A stretch of DNA of 11,557 bases from Candidatus Omnitrophota bacterium (GTDB lineage Bacteria; Omnitrophota; Gorgyraeia; Gygaellales; Profunditerraquicolaceae), in contig JAHKBC010000087.1 in assembly GCA_018825725.1 (NCBI GenBank), forward strand, positions 1-11,557, in the 5' to 3' direction. The notes under the pieces are model-generated. The model ran no database searches. It saw nothing but the letters and a program-made list of their open reading frames with translations, and had not been told where the DNA came from. Position numbers and translations under genes: made by a program. Shown here one piece after another: positions 1-6,403 of the stretch (positions within the stretch are counted from its first letter, which is position 1; each line of letters opens with the position of its first letter).

Positions 1-653
1 CCCAGGGGTATATTAATACCTGTTTCTGTCTCCAACTCTTTAACCCCTTCGGCAATAGCCTTATATAAATTCAGGTATTCTGGTGTACGGCCCACAAAGA
101 AAAGGTCTGAGTCGGGTGCGCTCCAGGCCTCATACCAAATATTGAGTTTTTTGTTACAACTTAACTCGCGGATATAACCTTTGACCAATTCCTTAAAAGC
201 GCTTAGATCCCAAGGAAAACTTTTTTGATCCAAGACTTTTCCTAACCCAGCGGGTGTGCCGAATATGTTCAGTATAACAATCCCACCTCCGGCATTAATC
301 TCCCTTATAACATTCTCATAATTAAAAAGGAGCCTTTGCTGCGCGTCTTTATCCTTGGCCAATTCATTTATGTCCCAAAGATTGAATTGCAAGCGGTATA
401 TTCCCGGAAATCCGATATCTTTTTTCCAGATATCCAAAACTTGAGCGCTTGCCAGGTGTTGCGGCCAGGTCTTTTCGGAATCAAACCCCCGTCCGCTTAA
501 ATCTATGTTGGGTTTGTATATCTTTGGTAGGATTGTGGAGCTGGAGTTAACATCAAAAGTAAATTCCAGGGTATCGTTCTGCTGGGCAAAAACATGAATA
601 TGCCTATAAGAAAAACAAAAAAATAGCAGTAATAAAAAACATACTTTTTTCAT
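1..653 (-). CDS. Secreted GH39-like (clan GH-A) protein, C-terminus cut by window edge
   Basis: This partial gene encodes 217 visible residues starting at an ATG at 653. Residues 1-23 look like a Sec signal peptide: MKK, a Leu/Phe-rich core, and a type I peptidase site after Val-Phe-Ala23. The mature part reads like the N-terminal half of a TIM barrel. The clearest segment is residues 171-205 (NIWYEAWSAPDSDLFF, then PEYLNLY and a helix). It matches the strand-4 region of family 39 glycosidases, usually 'fEvWNEPd..dFW.G...eYf.LY'. In that family the Glu of Asn-Glu-Pro is the acid/base. Here the tripeptide is Ser178-Ala179-Pro180, so the catalytic Glu is absent; Glu175 is the non-catalytic upstream Glu. 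The start lies one base after the ymdB stop (TAA-T-ATG), which suggests translational coupling. No strong Shine-Dalgarno is visible. The fold assignment is inferred from the motif alone. A carbohydrate-binding or structural role is possible; substrate unknown. Confidence 0.62.
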   Translation of the reverse strand, partial: MKKVCFLLLLFFCFSYRHIHVFAQQNDTLEFTFDVNSSSTILPKIYKPNIDLSGRGFDSEKTWPQHLASAQVLDIWKKDIGFPGIYRLQFNLWDINELAKDKDAQQRLLFNYENVIREINAGGGIVILNIFGTPAGLGKVLDQKSFPWDLSAFKELVKGYIRELSCNKKLNIWYEAWSAPDSDLFFVGRTPEYLNLYKAIAEGVKELETETGINIPL

Positions 654-654
654 A

Positions 655-1437
655 TTAAAATAACTTCTTCTGTACCCTTGAAATCTTCCTAGCCCGTCCG
701 CTATCTTCTGCAACGTCAACGATTACTCCGTGCAGTTGGATATCGTCTTGAGCAACTTCAAATCTGCAGGGTATGCAATCAATGAATCTGGAGAGAACGC
801 TCTCTTTACCTCTGCCGATTACCGAATCGTAGGGGCCAGTCATGCCCACATCTGTTATATAAGCAGTGCCGCGAGGTAGAATCTTTTCATCCGCAGTCTG
901 TACATGCGTATGTGTGCCTAAGACTGCCGAGGCTTTGCCGTCCAAATACCAACCCAAGGCAATCTTTTCTGACGTGGCTTCGGCATGAATATCCACAATA
1001 ATGATTTTGGTCTCGGAAGAAATCTTTTCTATTGCCTGGCTCACCGTCCTAAAAGGGCATTCCAAGGCCTCCATAAAAACCCTACCTAATAAATTTATTA
1101 CTCCCACTTTGATAAACTCATTTACCCTGAACACCCCCCAACCTGAACCAGGGGCATTTGCCGGATAATTTAAAGGCCGCAGCAGGCGTTTTTCGCTGCC
1201 GATAATATCAAAAATCTCTTTTTTCTTCCAAATATGGTCACCGGAAGTAAGCACATCCACTCCGGAATTAAATAATTCCTGGGCAACCTTCTGGTTAATC
1301 CCAGAACCTCCGACAGCATTCTCGGCATTGGCAATAACAAACCCTATCCCCTCTTCTTTGCGTATTAAAGGCAGGAGTTTATTCACTGCATCCCGTCCGG
1401 GCCTGCCGACTATGTCGCCAATAAAAAGTATCTTCAT
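655..1437 (-). CDS. ymdB: YmdB/TIGR00282-family metallophosphoesterase
   Basis: This 260-residue protein has the family's usual length. In B. subtilis, YmdB is a cytoplasmic dinuclear-metal phosphodiesterase acting on cyclic nucleotides; it affects biofilm and sporulation decisions and is encoded with RNase Y. The metal-site motifs are in order: Asp8 (FIGDIVGRPGR), Glu39-Asn40 (NAENAVGG), residues 67-68 (TSGDHIWKKKE), His151 (DIHAEATSEK), and His176 and His178 (GTHTHVQTAD). The odd point is Asp67, where the family normally has Asn (GNH). The gene follows rny by 44 bp. That gap is AT-rich, holds a weak ATTAACT/AGTTAAT inverted repeat, and offers no clear Shine-Dalgarno. It probably shares a transcript with rny. 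Family identity is secure; the substrate in this organism is unknown. Confidence 0.93.
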   Translation of the reverse strand: MKILFIGDIVGRPGRDAVNKLLPLIRKEEGIGFVIANAENAVGGSGINQKVAQELFNSGVDVLTSGDHIWKKKEIFDIIGSEKRLLRPLNYPANAPGSGWGVFRVNEFIKVGVINLLGRVFMEALECPFRTVSQAIEKISSETKIIIVDIHAEATSEKIALGWYLDGKASAVLGTHTHVQTADEKILPRGTAYITDVGMTGPYDSVIGRGKESVLSRFIDCIPCRFEVAQDDIQLHGVIVDVAEDSGRARKISRVQKKLF

Positions 1438-1481
1438 TTTTTTATTAACTCGTTAATTTGTGAGTAGTTAATTAACAAACG

Positions 1482-3035
1482 CTACTTCGCGTATTCAATG
1501 GCCCGGATTTCGCGTATAACATTCACCTTGATCTGGCCAGGATACTCCATACCCTCTTCGATTTTTTTGCGGATTTCCCGGGCCAGATTAACTGCGTCAG
1601 CATCGTTAATTTTTTCAGGCTGAACGATTACCCTGATTTCCCTACCGGCCTGTATAGCGAAGGATTTCTCCACCCCCTTAAAGACATTGGCAATAGACTC
1701 CAACTTCTCCAACCTCTTGATATAAGTCTCTAAGGTCTCTCTTCTTACCCCGGGACGGGCTGCGCTGATGCCATCTGCGGCTATTAATAGAACAGCAAAA
1801 ATACTTTTCTGCTCTACCTCCTCATGATGCGATTCAATGGCGGCGATGACTTCGCCTGACTCGTTGTATTTTCTGGCCAGGTCTCTTCCTAGGAGAGCGT
1901 GTGTGCCTTCTACCTGGTGATCTACGGCCTTACCGATATCATGCAATAGCCCAATCCTGCGGGCGAGTTTAAAATCCAATCCCAATTCCGTAGCCATAGT
2001 CCCCAGGACAAAAGCTACCTCCTTGGAATGCTGCAGGGTATTTTGGCCGTAGCTGGTGCGGTATCTTAAACGACCGAGCAATTTAATCAATTCCGGATGA
2101 AGGTTATCAATGCCTACCTCGAAAACAATCTTATCCCCTTCTTCACGGACCTTCTTTTCCATATCAGACTTGGCTTTCTCGACTACCTCTTCAATGCGCC
2201 CAGGGTGAATTCTTCCATCAGAAATAAGTTTCTCCAAGGCCAACCGGGCAATCTCGCGGCGCACCGGGTCAAAACAAGAAATGGTAATTGCTTCCGGCGT
2301 ATCATCAATAATAACATCTGCTCCTGTGGCCATCTCTAATGCGCGAATATTACGGCCTTCTCTTCCTATAACCCGACCCTTCATTTCGTCATTGGGCAGA
2401 CTCACTACACTGACCGTGGATTCTACAGTATGTTCGACAGCACATTTTTGTATAGCCATACTTACAATTTCTTTGGCCTTATTCTCTGCGGTATTCCTAA
2501 TTTCCTCTTCCTGTCTCTTAATTAATACCGCCTTCTCGGCATTCAACTCCTCATTCAAACGGTTTAATAGAATCTGTTTAGCCTCTTCGATAGACAGAGA
2601 CGCTATTCTTTGCAGCCTCTCTTTCTCCTCGGCAATAAGGTTATGCAACTGCGCATCCTTGGCCTTCAAAGAATCCTCAATTTTTTTAATCCCATCCTGC
2701 CGGGAACTAAACTCTTTCTCCTTGACCTCAAGAAGGTTTACACGACGATCAATATTCTCTTCTTTCTGGCTAAGCCTTCTTTCTAAATTTAATATCTCCT
2801 GACGCCTTTCTTTGGTCTCATGGTCAAACTCCTGGCGCATCCGATAAAGTAAATCCTTGGCTTCTAATTCGGCATTGCGGCGTATATTCTCGATATCCTT
2901 TTGGGCATTATCCAGAATATGCTTAGCCTTGGCTTCAGCATCTTCAATCTTCTTTTCAGCAATATATTTTCTTAAAAAATACCCTGCAAAGGTACAAATA
3001 GCGGCGATGACTAAAAAAATAATAATGTTAAGCAT
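1482..3035 (-). CDS. rny: Ribonuclease Y
   Basis: RNase Y is the membrane-anchored endoribonuclease that starts mRNA decay and processing in bacteria lacking an RNase E-centred system. The 517-residue length is typical. Residues 2-20 form one transmembrane anchor. Residues about 22-200 are a highly charged Glu/Lys/Arg coiled coil. A KH domain spans about 207-270, with the GRVIGREGRNI loop at 220-230. An HD domain follows, with His336 (LQHSKEV), the catalytic pair His365-Asp366 (LLHDIGKAVD), His403-His404 and Asp421. The C-terminal domain ends at about 517. A perfect AGGAGG (3050-3045) sits 9 nt before the ATG. The gap to the upstream cyclo-ligase is only 78 bp, and I see no convincing promoter in it, so read-through from the PilZ-metV promoter is likely. 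The downstream partner ymdB is the usual neighbour. Confidence 0.98.
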   Translation of the reverse strand: MLNIIIFLVIAAICTFAGYFLRKYIAEKKIEDAEAKAKHILDNAQKDIENIRRNAELEAKDLLYRMRQEFDHETKERRQEILNLERRLSQKEENIDRRVNLLEVKEKEFSSRQDGIKKIEDSLKAKDAQLHNLIAEEKERLQRIASLSIEEAKQILLNRLNEELNAEKAVLIKRQEEEIRNTAENKAKEIVSMAIQKCAVEHTVESTVSVVSLPNDEMKGRVIGREGRNIRALEMATGADVIIDDTPEAITISCFDPVRREIARLALEKLISDGRIHPGRIEEVVEKAKSDMEKKVREEGDKIVFEVGIDNLHPELIKLLGRLRYRTSYGQNTLQHSKEVAFVLGTMATELGLDFKLARRIGLLHDIGKAVDHQVEGTHALLGRDLARKYNESGEVIAAIESHHEEVEQKSIFAVLLIAADGISAARPGVRRETLETYIKRLEKLESIANVFKGVEKSFAIQAGREIRVIVQPEKINDADAVNLAREIRKKIEEGMEYPGQIKVNVIREIRAIEYAK

Positions 3036-3067
3036 CTATGTAAACCTCCTATCCTTTGAAAATAAAA

Positions 3068-3127
3068 AAGCGAAGATAATTGTTTCTTACTGGCTGTGGC
3101 AAGGTGTAACGATTTAAGCGAAGATAA
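3068..3127. repeat. 12-bp direct repeat pair at the end of the cyclo-ligase gene
   Basis: The plus-strand 12-mer AAGCGAAGATAA occurs at 3116-3127, covering the last codons and part of the stop of the cyclo-ligase gene, and again at 3068-3079 in the spacer before rny, 48 bp away. On the transcribed strand the spacer copy runs into TTTTTTATTTT. It looks like the trace of a small local duplication or deletion. No function is evident. Confidence 0.6.
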
Positions 3128-3689
3128 CTCTGCTTACGCTTACATCGCCGCGCCCGGTGGGAAGGCTGGGTAAGATCTGGAAACTAAATGCTAATCCAAC
3201 AGAGGTAACTTTTTTAGGTAGCCTATTTAGGAAGCGGTCGTAATAACCCTTGCCCCGCCCCAGGCGCGCGCCTTTTTTTGTAAAGGCAACTCCCGGCACA
3301 AGCACAAGGTCAAGATCTTTTAATCGAACGTTCTTTTTTACCGCTGGTTCACCTATTCCGTAAGGGCCGCGGACTAATTCTTCCTTATAGCCTAAAAAAC
3401 AAGCCCTCATCATTCTATACTTCCTACAAACAGGAACTACGGCTTTTTTACCTAATTTTATTGCCTCTTGGATCATCTCTTTAGTATTTACCTCTCCACC
3501 TATTGACATATAAAACATCACTGTCTTCGCTTTTTTAAAAACCCTTGTCTTAAAGAGTTTATTTTTTATAACCCTGCTTCTTGTTTTACGCTCCTCCTCC
3601 TTCTGCGTTTTTAACCTTACAAGGATTTTACTACGGATTTCGCTCTTTGTCAATCTTATCGCTTGTGAACCTTTTTTACCCAAAATCAT
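3114..3689 (-). CDS. 5-formyltetrahydrofolate cyclo-ligase
   Basis: This enzyme (5,10-methenyl-THF synthetase, YgfA/FTHFS-cyc family, PF01812) uses ATP to convert 5-formyl-THF to 5,10-methenyl-THF in the cytoplasm. The ORF has 191 residues, the usual size. The signature is PGVAFTKKGARLGRGKGYYDRFL, residues 132-154, with the Gly/Arg-rich nucleotide loop and YYDRF. A Lys/Arg-rich N-terminal helix carries TKSEIRSKIL, and GEVNT lies at 65-69. The C-terminal 'LPTGRGD' replaces the common 'LP.E.HD', a small divergence. The ATG at 3689 lies three bases after the metV stop. A TTG at 3653 would give the canonical N-terminus (M)TKSEIR and remove 12 residues, so the start is uncertain; neither candidate has a strong ribosome site. 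Its place directly after metV fits a one-carbon folate operon. Confidence 0.93.
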   Translation of the reverse strand: MILGKKGSQAIRLTKSEIRSKILVRLKTQKEEERKTRSRVIKNKLFKTRVFKKAKTVMFYMSIGGEVNTKEMIQEAIKLGKKAVVPVCRKYRMMRACFLGYKEELVRGPYGIGEPAVKKNVRLKDLDLVLVPGVAFTKKGARLGRGKGYYDRFLNRLPKKVTSVGLAFSFQILPSLPTGRGDVSVSRVIFA

Positions 3690-3692
3690 CTT

Positions 3693-4349
3693 TTATCTTG
3701 TTAAAATTAGCCTCTGCGGCTTGGCGTGCTTTTTATAGTCCCTAGCCGGGTTTGTTTTTTTAAGCTGGTCCAGCTTATTTTGCTTTTCCAATTCCCTGTA
3801 TATCAGAACCCAGGCGCAATCGCGCTCTGTGTCAACTTCACACTTACCTTTATTCATGCCTCCGCAAGGACCGTTAAGCAGCCCCTTGGAACAAACCGTA
3901 ACCGGACAGACTCCGCCGGTCAGTTCCAACACACATTCCCCGCAAAGAGAACACTTCTCGTAAAAATTACCTTTTTTATCAATAACTGCGCCAAACAGGG
4001 TATTGCAGGCCGGCAAAACAATAAGCCCGTCTTGAGGAAAAAGTTCCCTGACTGCCTGAACACCTAAACCGCAGGCAAAGACTAAAAGCGCGTCGGCGCC
4101 AGAAATTTTTTCTTTATAAACTTCAAGTTCTCTTTTAGTCTGCAACACTACACAAGGAGCCTTGGGTACGCACATGCCCAATATTTCTTTACCCATCTTC
4201 TCTAATTCCTTCTTAAATTTTTCTAATTCGTCTTTGCCGCCGGTTTTACAGGTAGTAGCGCACTCGCCGCAGCCGACAAGAAACACCTTAGCGTAGCCCT
4301 GGAGAATCTCACACAGCTGAATCAAAGGTTTATTTTCGGTAACAATCAT
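3693..4349 (-). CDS. metV: MetV-like protein (MTHFR C-terminal zinc/Fe-S domain family)
   Basis: This 218-residue, cysteine-rich protein matches the 'methylene-tetrahydrofolate reductase C-terminal' family (PF12225). As a stand-alone polypeptide this is MetV, the partner of MetF in the methylene-THF reductase of acetogens and other Wood-Ljungdahl organisms. Visible clusters are Cys27/Cys30/Cys34 (VGCGECATTC), Cys60/Cys66, Cys93 (ACGLGVQ), Cys115, Cys133/136/139 (CSLCGEC), Cys148/153, Cys162 (NGPCGG), Cys170 and Cys178. The last part (CSLCGEC to GKCEVD, then DCAWVLIYRELE) is the family hallmark. It is cytoplasmic with no signal peptide. The start is firm: AGGAGG lies 6 nt before the ATG. No metF lies in the window, so its catalytic partner must be elsewhere. 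The neighbouring cyclo-ligase feeds the same folate pool, which supports a C1-metabolism role. Confidence 0.85.
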   Translation of the reverse strand: MIVTENKPLIQLCEILQGYAKVFLVGCGECATTCKTGGKDELEKFKKELEKMGKEILGMCVPKAPCVVLQTKRELEVYKEKISGADALLVFACGLGVQAVRELFPQDGLIVLPACNTLFGAVIDKKGNFYEKCSLCGECVLELTGGVCPVTVCSKGLLNGPCGGMNKGKCEVDTERDCAWVLIYRELEKQNKLDQLKKTNPARDYKKHAKPQRLILTR

Positions 4350-4427
4350 ATTCTACCTCCTTGAATATATCTTTTTAATTTTGGTAAAAATGAATTCAGA
4401 AAGTCGAAAGCGGCGGTTGAAGTGGTG

Positions 4428-4814
4428 CTAGAAATTATTTACAAAATCGCTGACTATCTCTTGGTCCCCCGCAAGGATATCGGTAAACTTTATCCCCACG
4501 CGAAACCCATCTCTTCCTATGAACTTGCTGTCAACTACGCAGCCAGTAGCAGATATGGGTATCGGCCTATTTAAATAAGTCAGCCGGCCGACAGGGGGAA
4601 GAGTAAATTTAATATTCAGTGTAGTCCCCGACGGAATTTCATGCTCAAGCAAAACTGCCATGCCCTCTTCGCCTAAATCCAACATTACCGCATATTTATC
4701 TTTATTCTTGACTAACTTTATTTTACTAAGAAAACTTACTGTGCTATAAAGCACCATAAAATTTACTTTTATCCTCCTATGCCTTCTTCTTTCCGGTCCG
4801 GTGTATGCGCTCAT
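4428..4814 (-). CDS. PilZ-domain protein
   Basis: This short 128-residue, single-domain protein resembles PilZ c-di-GMP receptors. The N-terminal arginine switch is YTGPERRRHRRIKV (Arg9-Arg14, fitting RxxxR). A beta-barrel follows, with DLGEEG at 46-51 at the second motif, normally (D/N)xSxxG. Then come GTTLNIKFTLPP, the SATGCVV strand and the C-terminal GFRVGIKF strand. Gly48 replaces the usual Ser, so c-di-GMP binding may be weak or altered. The ATG start is favoured because the next Met (residue 20) would delete the arginine motif. There is no Shine-Dalgarno, only AT-rich sequence. The predicted transcription start lies about 10 nt upstream, so the message may be nearly leaderless. It appears to be the first gene of the operon running to ymdB, 78 bp before metV. 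Its target is unknown. Confidence 0.85.
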   Translation of the reverse strand: MSAYTGPERRRHRRIKVNFMVLYSTVSFLSKIKLVKNKDKYAVMLDLGEEGMAVLLEHEIPSGTTLNIKFTLPPVGRLTYLNRPIPISATGCVVDSKFIGRDGFRVGIKFTDILAGDQEIVSDFVNNF

Positions 4815-4830
4815 ATTATTTTATAAAATT

Positions 4831-4858
4831 ATTTTACTTTAAAACCACTAAAGGTCAA
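4831..4858 (-). promoter_or_regulatory. Sigma-70-type promoter for the PilZ-metV operon
   Basis: On the minus strand a -35 TTGACC (4858-4853), a 16-bp spacer and a -10 TAAAAT (4836-4831) lie just after rarA. The predicted transcription start is near 4824, about 10 nt before the PilZ ATG. The -35 hexamer and spacer length match the 6S RNA promoter in this window. It is a sequence match only. Confidence 0.5.
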
Positions 4859-4872
4859 GGACAAATTACTCT

Positions 4873-6189
4873 TTACTCTCTAGCTTTTAGCTTCTCCAGG
4901 CGTTGTTTAATTTTGGCTTCATAGCCGATCTCGGTTGGCTCATAATAGACCACTTTACGGGTGGTATATTTTTGTTTTACAAAATGGCCGGGGTAGTCGT
5001 GGGCGTACTTATAGCCTTTACCTCGGCCTAATTTCTCTGCGCCTGAATAAGATGCGTCTTTAAGGTGTTGGGGGACTCCTTGAGTCCTGTTTTTCTCCAC
5101 ATCCTGCTGGGCTTTTTCTATGGCCAGATAACTGGCGTTGGATTTAGGGGCACAGGCAACATAAATAGCGGCTTGGGCCAGGGGAATCCTGGCTTCCGGC
5201 AAGCCGATAAACTCCGCAACCTGTAAAGCCGAATTAGCCAAAACCAAAGCCAAAGGATCGGCGTTGCCTACATCTTCGGCAGCGGCAATACAGATCCTAC
5301 GCGCGATAAACCGCGCTTCTTCTCCGGCATAAAGCATCTTGGCCATCCAATAAATTGCCGCATCAGGGTCTGAACCACGCATGGATTTAATGAAGGCCGA
5401 AATAGTGTCATAATGCGCGTCTTCATCATGGTCATAAAGTATTGCTTTTTTTTGTATTGAGCCTTGCGCGGTATCCAAATCAAAAACAATTCTGCCTCCC
5501 TGCTCAACAGAAGCAGTCAAAACTCCTAACTCCAGCGCACTCAAAGCCCGGCGAGCATCACCCTCGCTTGCCTTTGCCAAGAAATTCACAGCCTTTTTAT
5601 CTGCCTTGACTTTTAGATTACCCAAACCCCGCTCTTTATCCTTCAACGACGCAGATAAAATCTTTACGATATCATTAGCGGACAATGGTTTTAGTTCCAG
5701 GACTAGAGAGCGCGAAACCAAAGCTGAAACAATGGAAAAAAAGGGATTATGAATGGTGGCGCCGATTAAAATAGGGTTACCTTCTTCTATATCAGGCATC
5801 AACACGTCCTGCTGGGCCTTATTAAAACGATGGATCTCATCGATAAAGAGGATTGTCTTCTGTCCGGAATTACTCTGGCGGATTTTTGCCTGGGCTATTA
5901 CTTTGCGCAGCTCCTCGACATTAGAAGTAGTGGCATTAATCGCCACATAATGGGATTTGGTAAGATTGGCTATGCACCAGGCAAGAGAGGTTTTACCTAT
6001 CCCCGGAGGCCCATAAAGAATAAGCGAGGTAATTTTATCTGCTTCGATAGCCCGGCGTAAAATCTTTCCCTTGCCTAAAATATGTTCCTGGCCAGCAAAT
6101 TCATCTAAATTCTGCGGCCGCATACGCACAGCAAGAGGAAGCCTTTTGAAATTTTCTTTATTAATATCTTGTTGGGGGAAGAGATCCAT
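4873..6189 (-). CDS. rarA: Replication-associated recombination protein RarA (MgsA), AAA+ ATPase
   Basis: RarA is a cytoplasmic AAA+ ATPase of the clamp-loader-like Mgs1/WRNIP1/RarA family; it acts at stalled forks and single-stranded DNA ends. I place the start at the ATG at 6189, giving 438 residues, because MDLFPQQ followed by PLAVRMRP and LDEFAGQEH is the family's N-terminus. An in-frame ATG at 6246 would add 19 unrelated residues encoded inside the 6S RNA. Motifs from the chosen start are Walker A GPPGIGKT (60-67), Walker [11 protein letters not shown] (113-122), the ATIHNPFF sensor region, and SRS with the likely arginine finger. The C-terminal oligomerisation domain carries [28 protein letters not shown] and GVPQHLKDA. 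The only SD-like sequence, GGGGA (6202-6198, 8 nt upstream), is part of the 6S closing stem. The gene is 58 bp from the PilZ gene downstream. Confidence 0.95.
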   Translation of the reverse strand: MDLFPQQDINKENFKRLPLAVRMRPQNLDEFAGQEHILGKGKILRRAIEADKITSLILYGPPGIGKTSLAWCIANLTKSHYVAINATTSNVEELRKVIAQAKIRQSNSGQKTILFIDEIHRFNKAQQDVLMPDIEEGNPILIGATIHNPFFSIVSALVSRSLVLELKPLSANDIVKILSASLKDKERGLGNLKVKADKKAVNFLAKASEGDARRALSALELGVLTASVEQGGRIVFDLDTAQGSIQKKAILYDHDEDAHYDTISAFIKSMRGSDPDAAIYWMAKMLYAGEEARFIARRICIAAAEDVGNADPLALVLANSALQVAEFIGLPEARIPLAQAAIYVACAPKSNASYLAIEKAQQDVEKNRTQGVPQHLKDASYSGAEKLGRGKGYKYAHDYPGHFVKQKYTTRKVVYYEPTEIGYEAKIKQRLEKLKARE

Positions 6190-6191
6190 GG

Positions 6192-6368
6192 GTAGAATCC
6201 CCGCGCTGTGCCGTTGGATTTGATGGCTATGAACCATAAGGCTCACGTGGGTGCCGCCCTTTTACGCCAAGGCGTAAGAGGAACTAAGGCCCCCATTTTG
6301 TTGGTGTTGGTTCAACAATCATCAAAGAATCCAACGAACACGGCAGGGAAAAAATTTAGTTAGCTCCT
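6192..6368 (-). ncRNA. ssrS: 6S RNA
   Basis: This roughly 177-nt RNA mimics an open promoter and binds sigma-70 RNA polymerase. The sequence CCCUGCCGUGUUCGUUGGAU (6348-6329) resembles the 5' closing strand of 6S RNAs. It pairs with AUCCAACGGCACAGCG plus GGGG (6219-6199), including a perfect 9-bp block CGUUGGAUU/AAUCCAACG. Next comes an asymmetric central bubble of about 13 x 9 nt (6327-6315 versus 6229-6221). The upper arm has UGAACC/GGUUCA (6314-6309/6235-6230), GGGGGCC/GGCACCC with one mismatch (6294-6288/6255-6249), and an apical UUACGC-CUUG-GCGUAA hairpin (6277-6262). Closing stem, bubble and long rod are the 6S architecture. Its own promoter lies just upstream, and rarA follows, as in the B. 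subtilis bsrA/yrvN region. The ends are estimated: the 5' end from the promoter, the 3' end from stem pairing. No terminator is visible. Confidence 0.87.
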
Positions 6369-6374
6369 GTATTT

Positions 6375-6402
6375 ATTATAGCACATACCTAACTTCGGTC
6401 AA
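6375..6402 (-). promoter_or_regulatory. Strong sigma-70-type promoter of 6S RNA
   Basis: The -35 TTGACC (6402-6397), a 16-bp spacer and a perfect -10 TATAAT (6380-6375) are present, with an extended TGC immediately before the -10. The -35 begins two bases after the pheT stop codon. The predicted transcription start is about 6368-6370. This is the best promoter in the window and suits an abundant non-coding RNA; rarA is probably also transcribed from it. Confidence 0.85.
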
Positions 6403-6403
6403 G

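Noticed and set aside
1438..1481. ATTAACT/AGTTAAT inverted repeat between rny and ymdB as a terminator
   Set aside because: The stem is 7 bp and AT-rich with a 15-nt loop, too weak for termination. The genes are normally co-transcribed.
2281..2802. A 173-codon plus-strand open frame opposite rny
   Set aside because: It is Ser/Leu/Ile-rich antisense of the rny coiled-coil region, has no recognizable domain and is fully explained as a shadow of the real gene.
3036..3113. A zapA or 6S RNA gene between the cyclo-ligase and rny
   Set aside because: The gap is only 78 bp, contains no open frame or long stem, and the 6S RNA is found upstream of rarA instead.
4820..4831. Perfect palindrome ATTTTATAAAAT before the PilZ gene, as a possible operator
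   Set aside because: It is made only of A and T, sits in a very AT-rich stretch overlapping the promoter region, and could easily arise by chance.
5700..5760. RarA motif ATIHNPFF instead of the E. coli-type ATTENP as a sign of lost function
   Set aside because: His at this position is, as I recall, common in RarA proteins from anaerobic lineages, and Walker A, Walker B and the arginine finger region are intact.
6190..6246. A 19-residue N-terminal extension of RarA from an ATG at 6246
   Set aside because: The extension is encoded inside the 6S RNA closing stem and bubble and has no family similarity. MDLF at 6189 is the expected RarA N-terminus.
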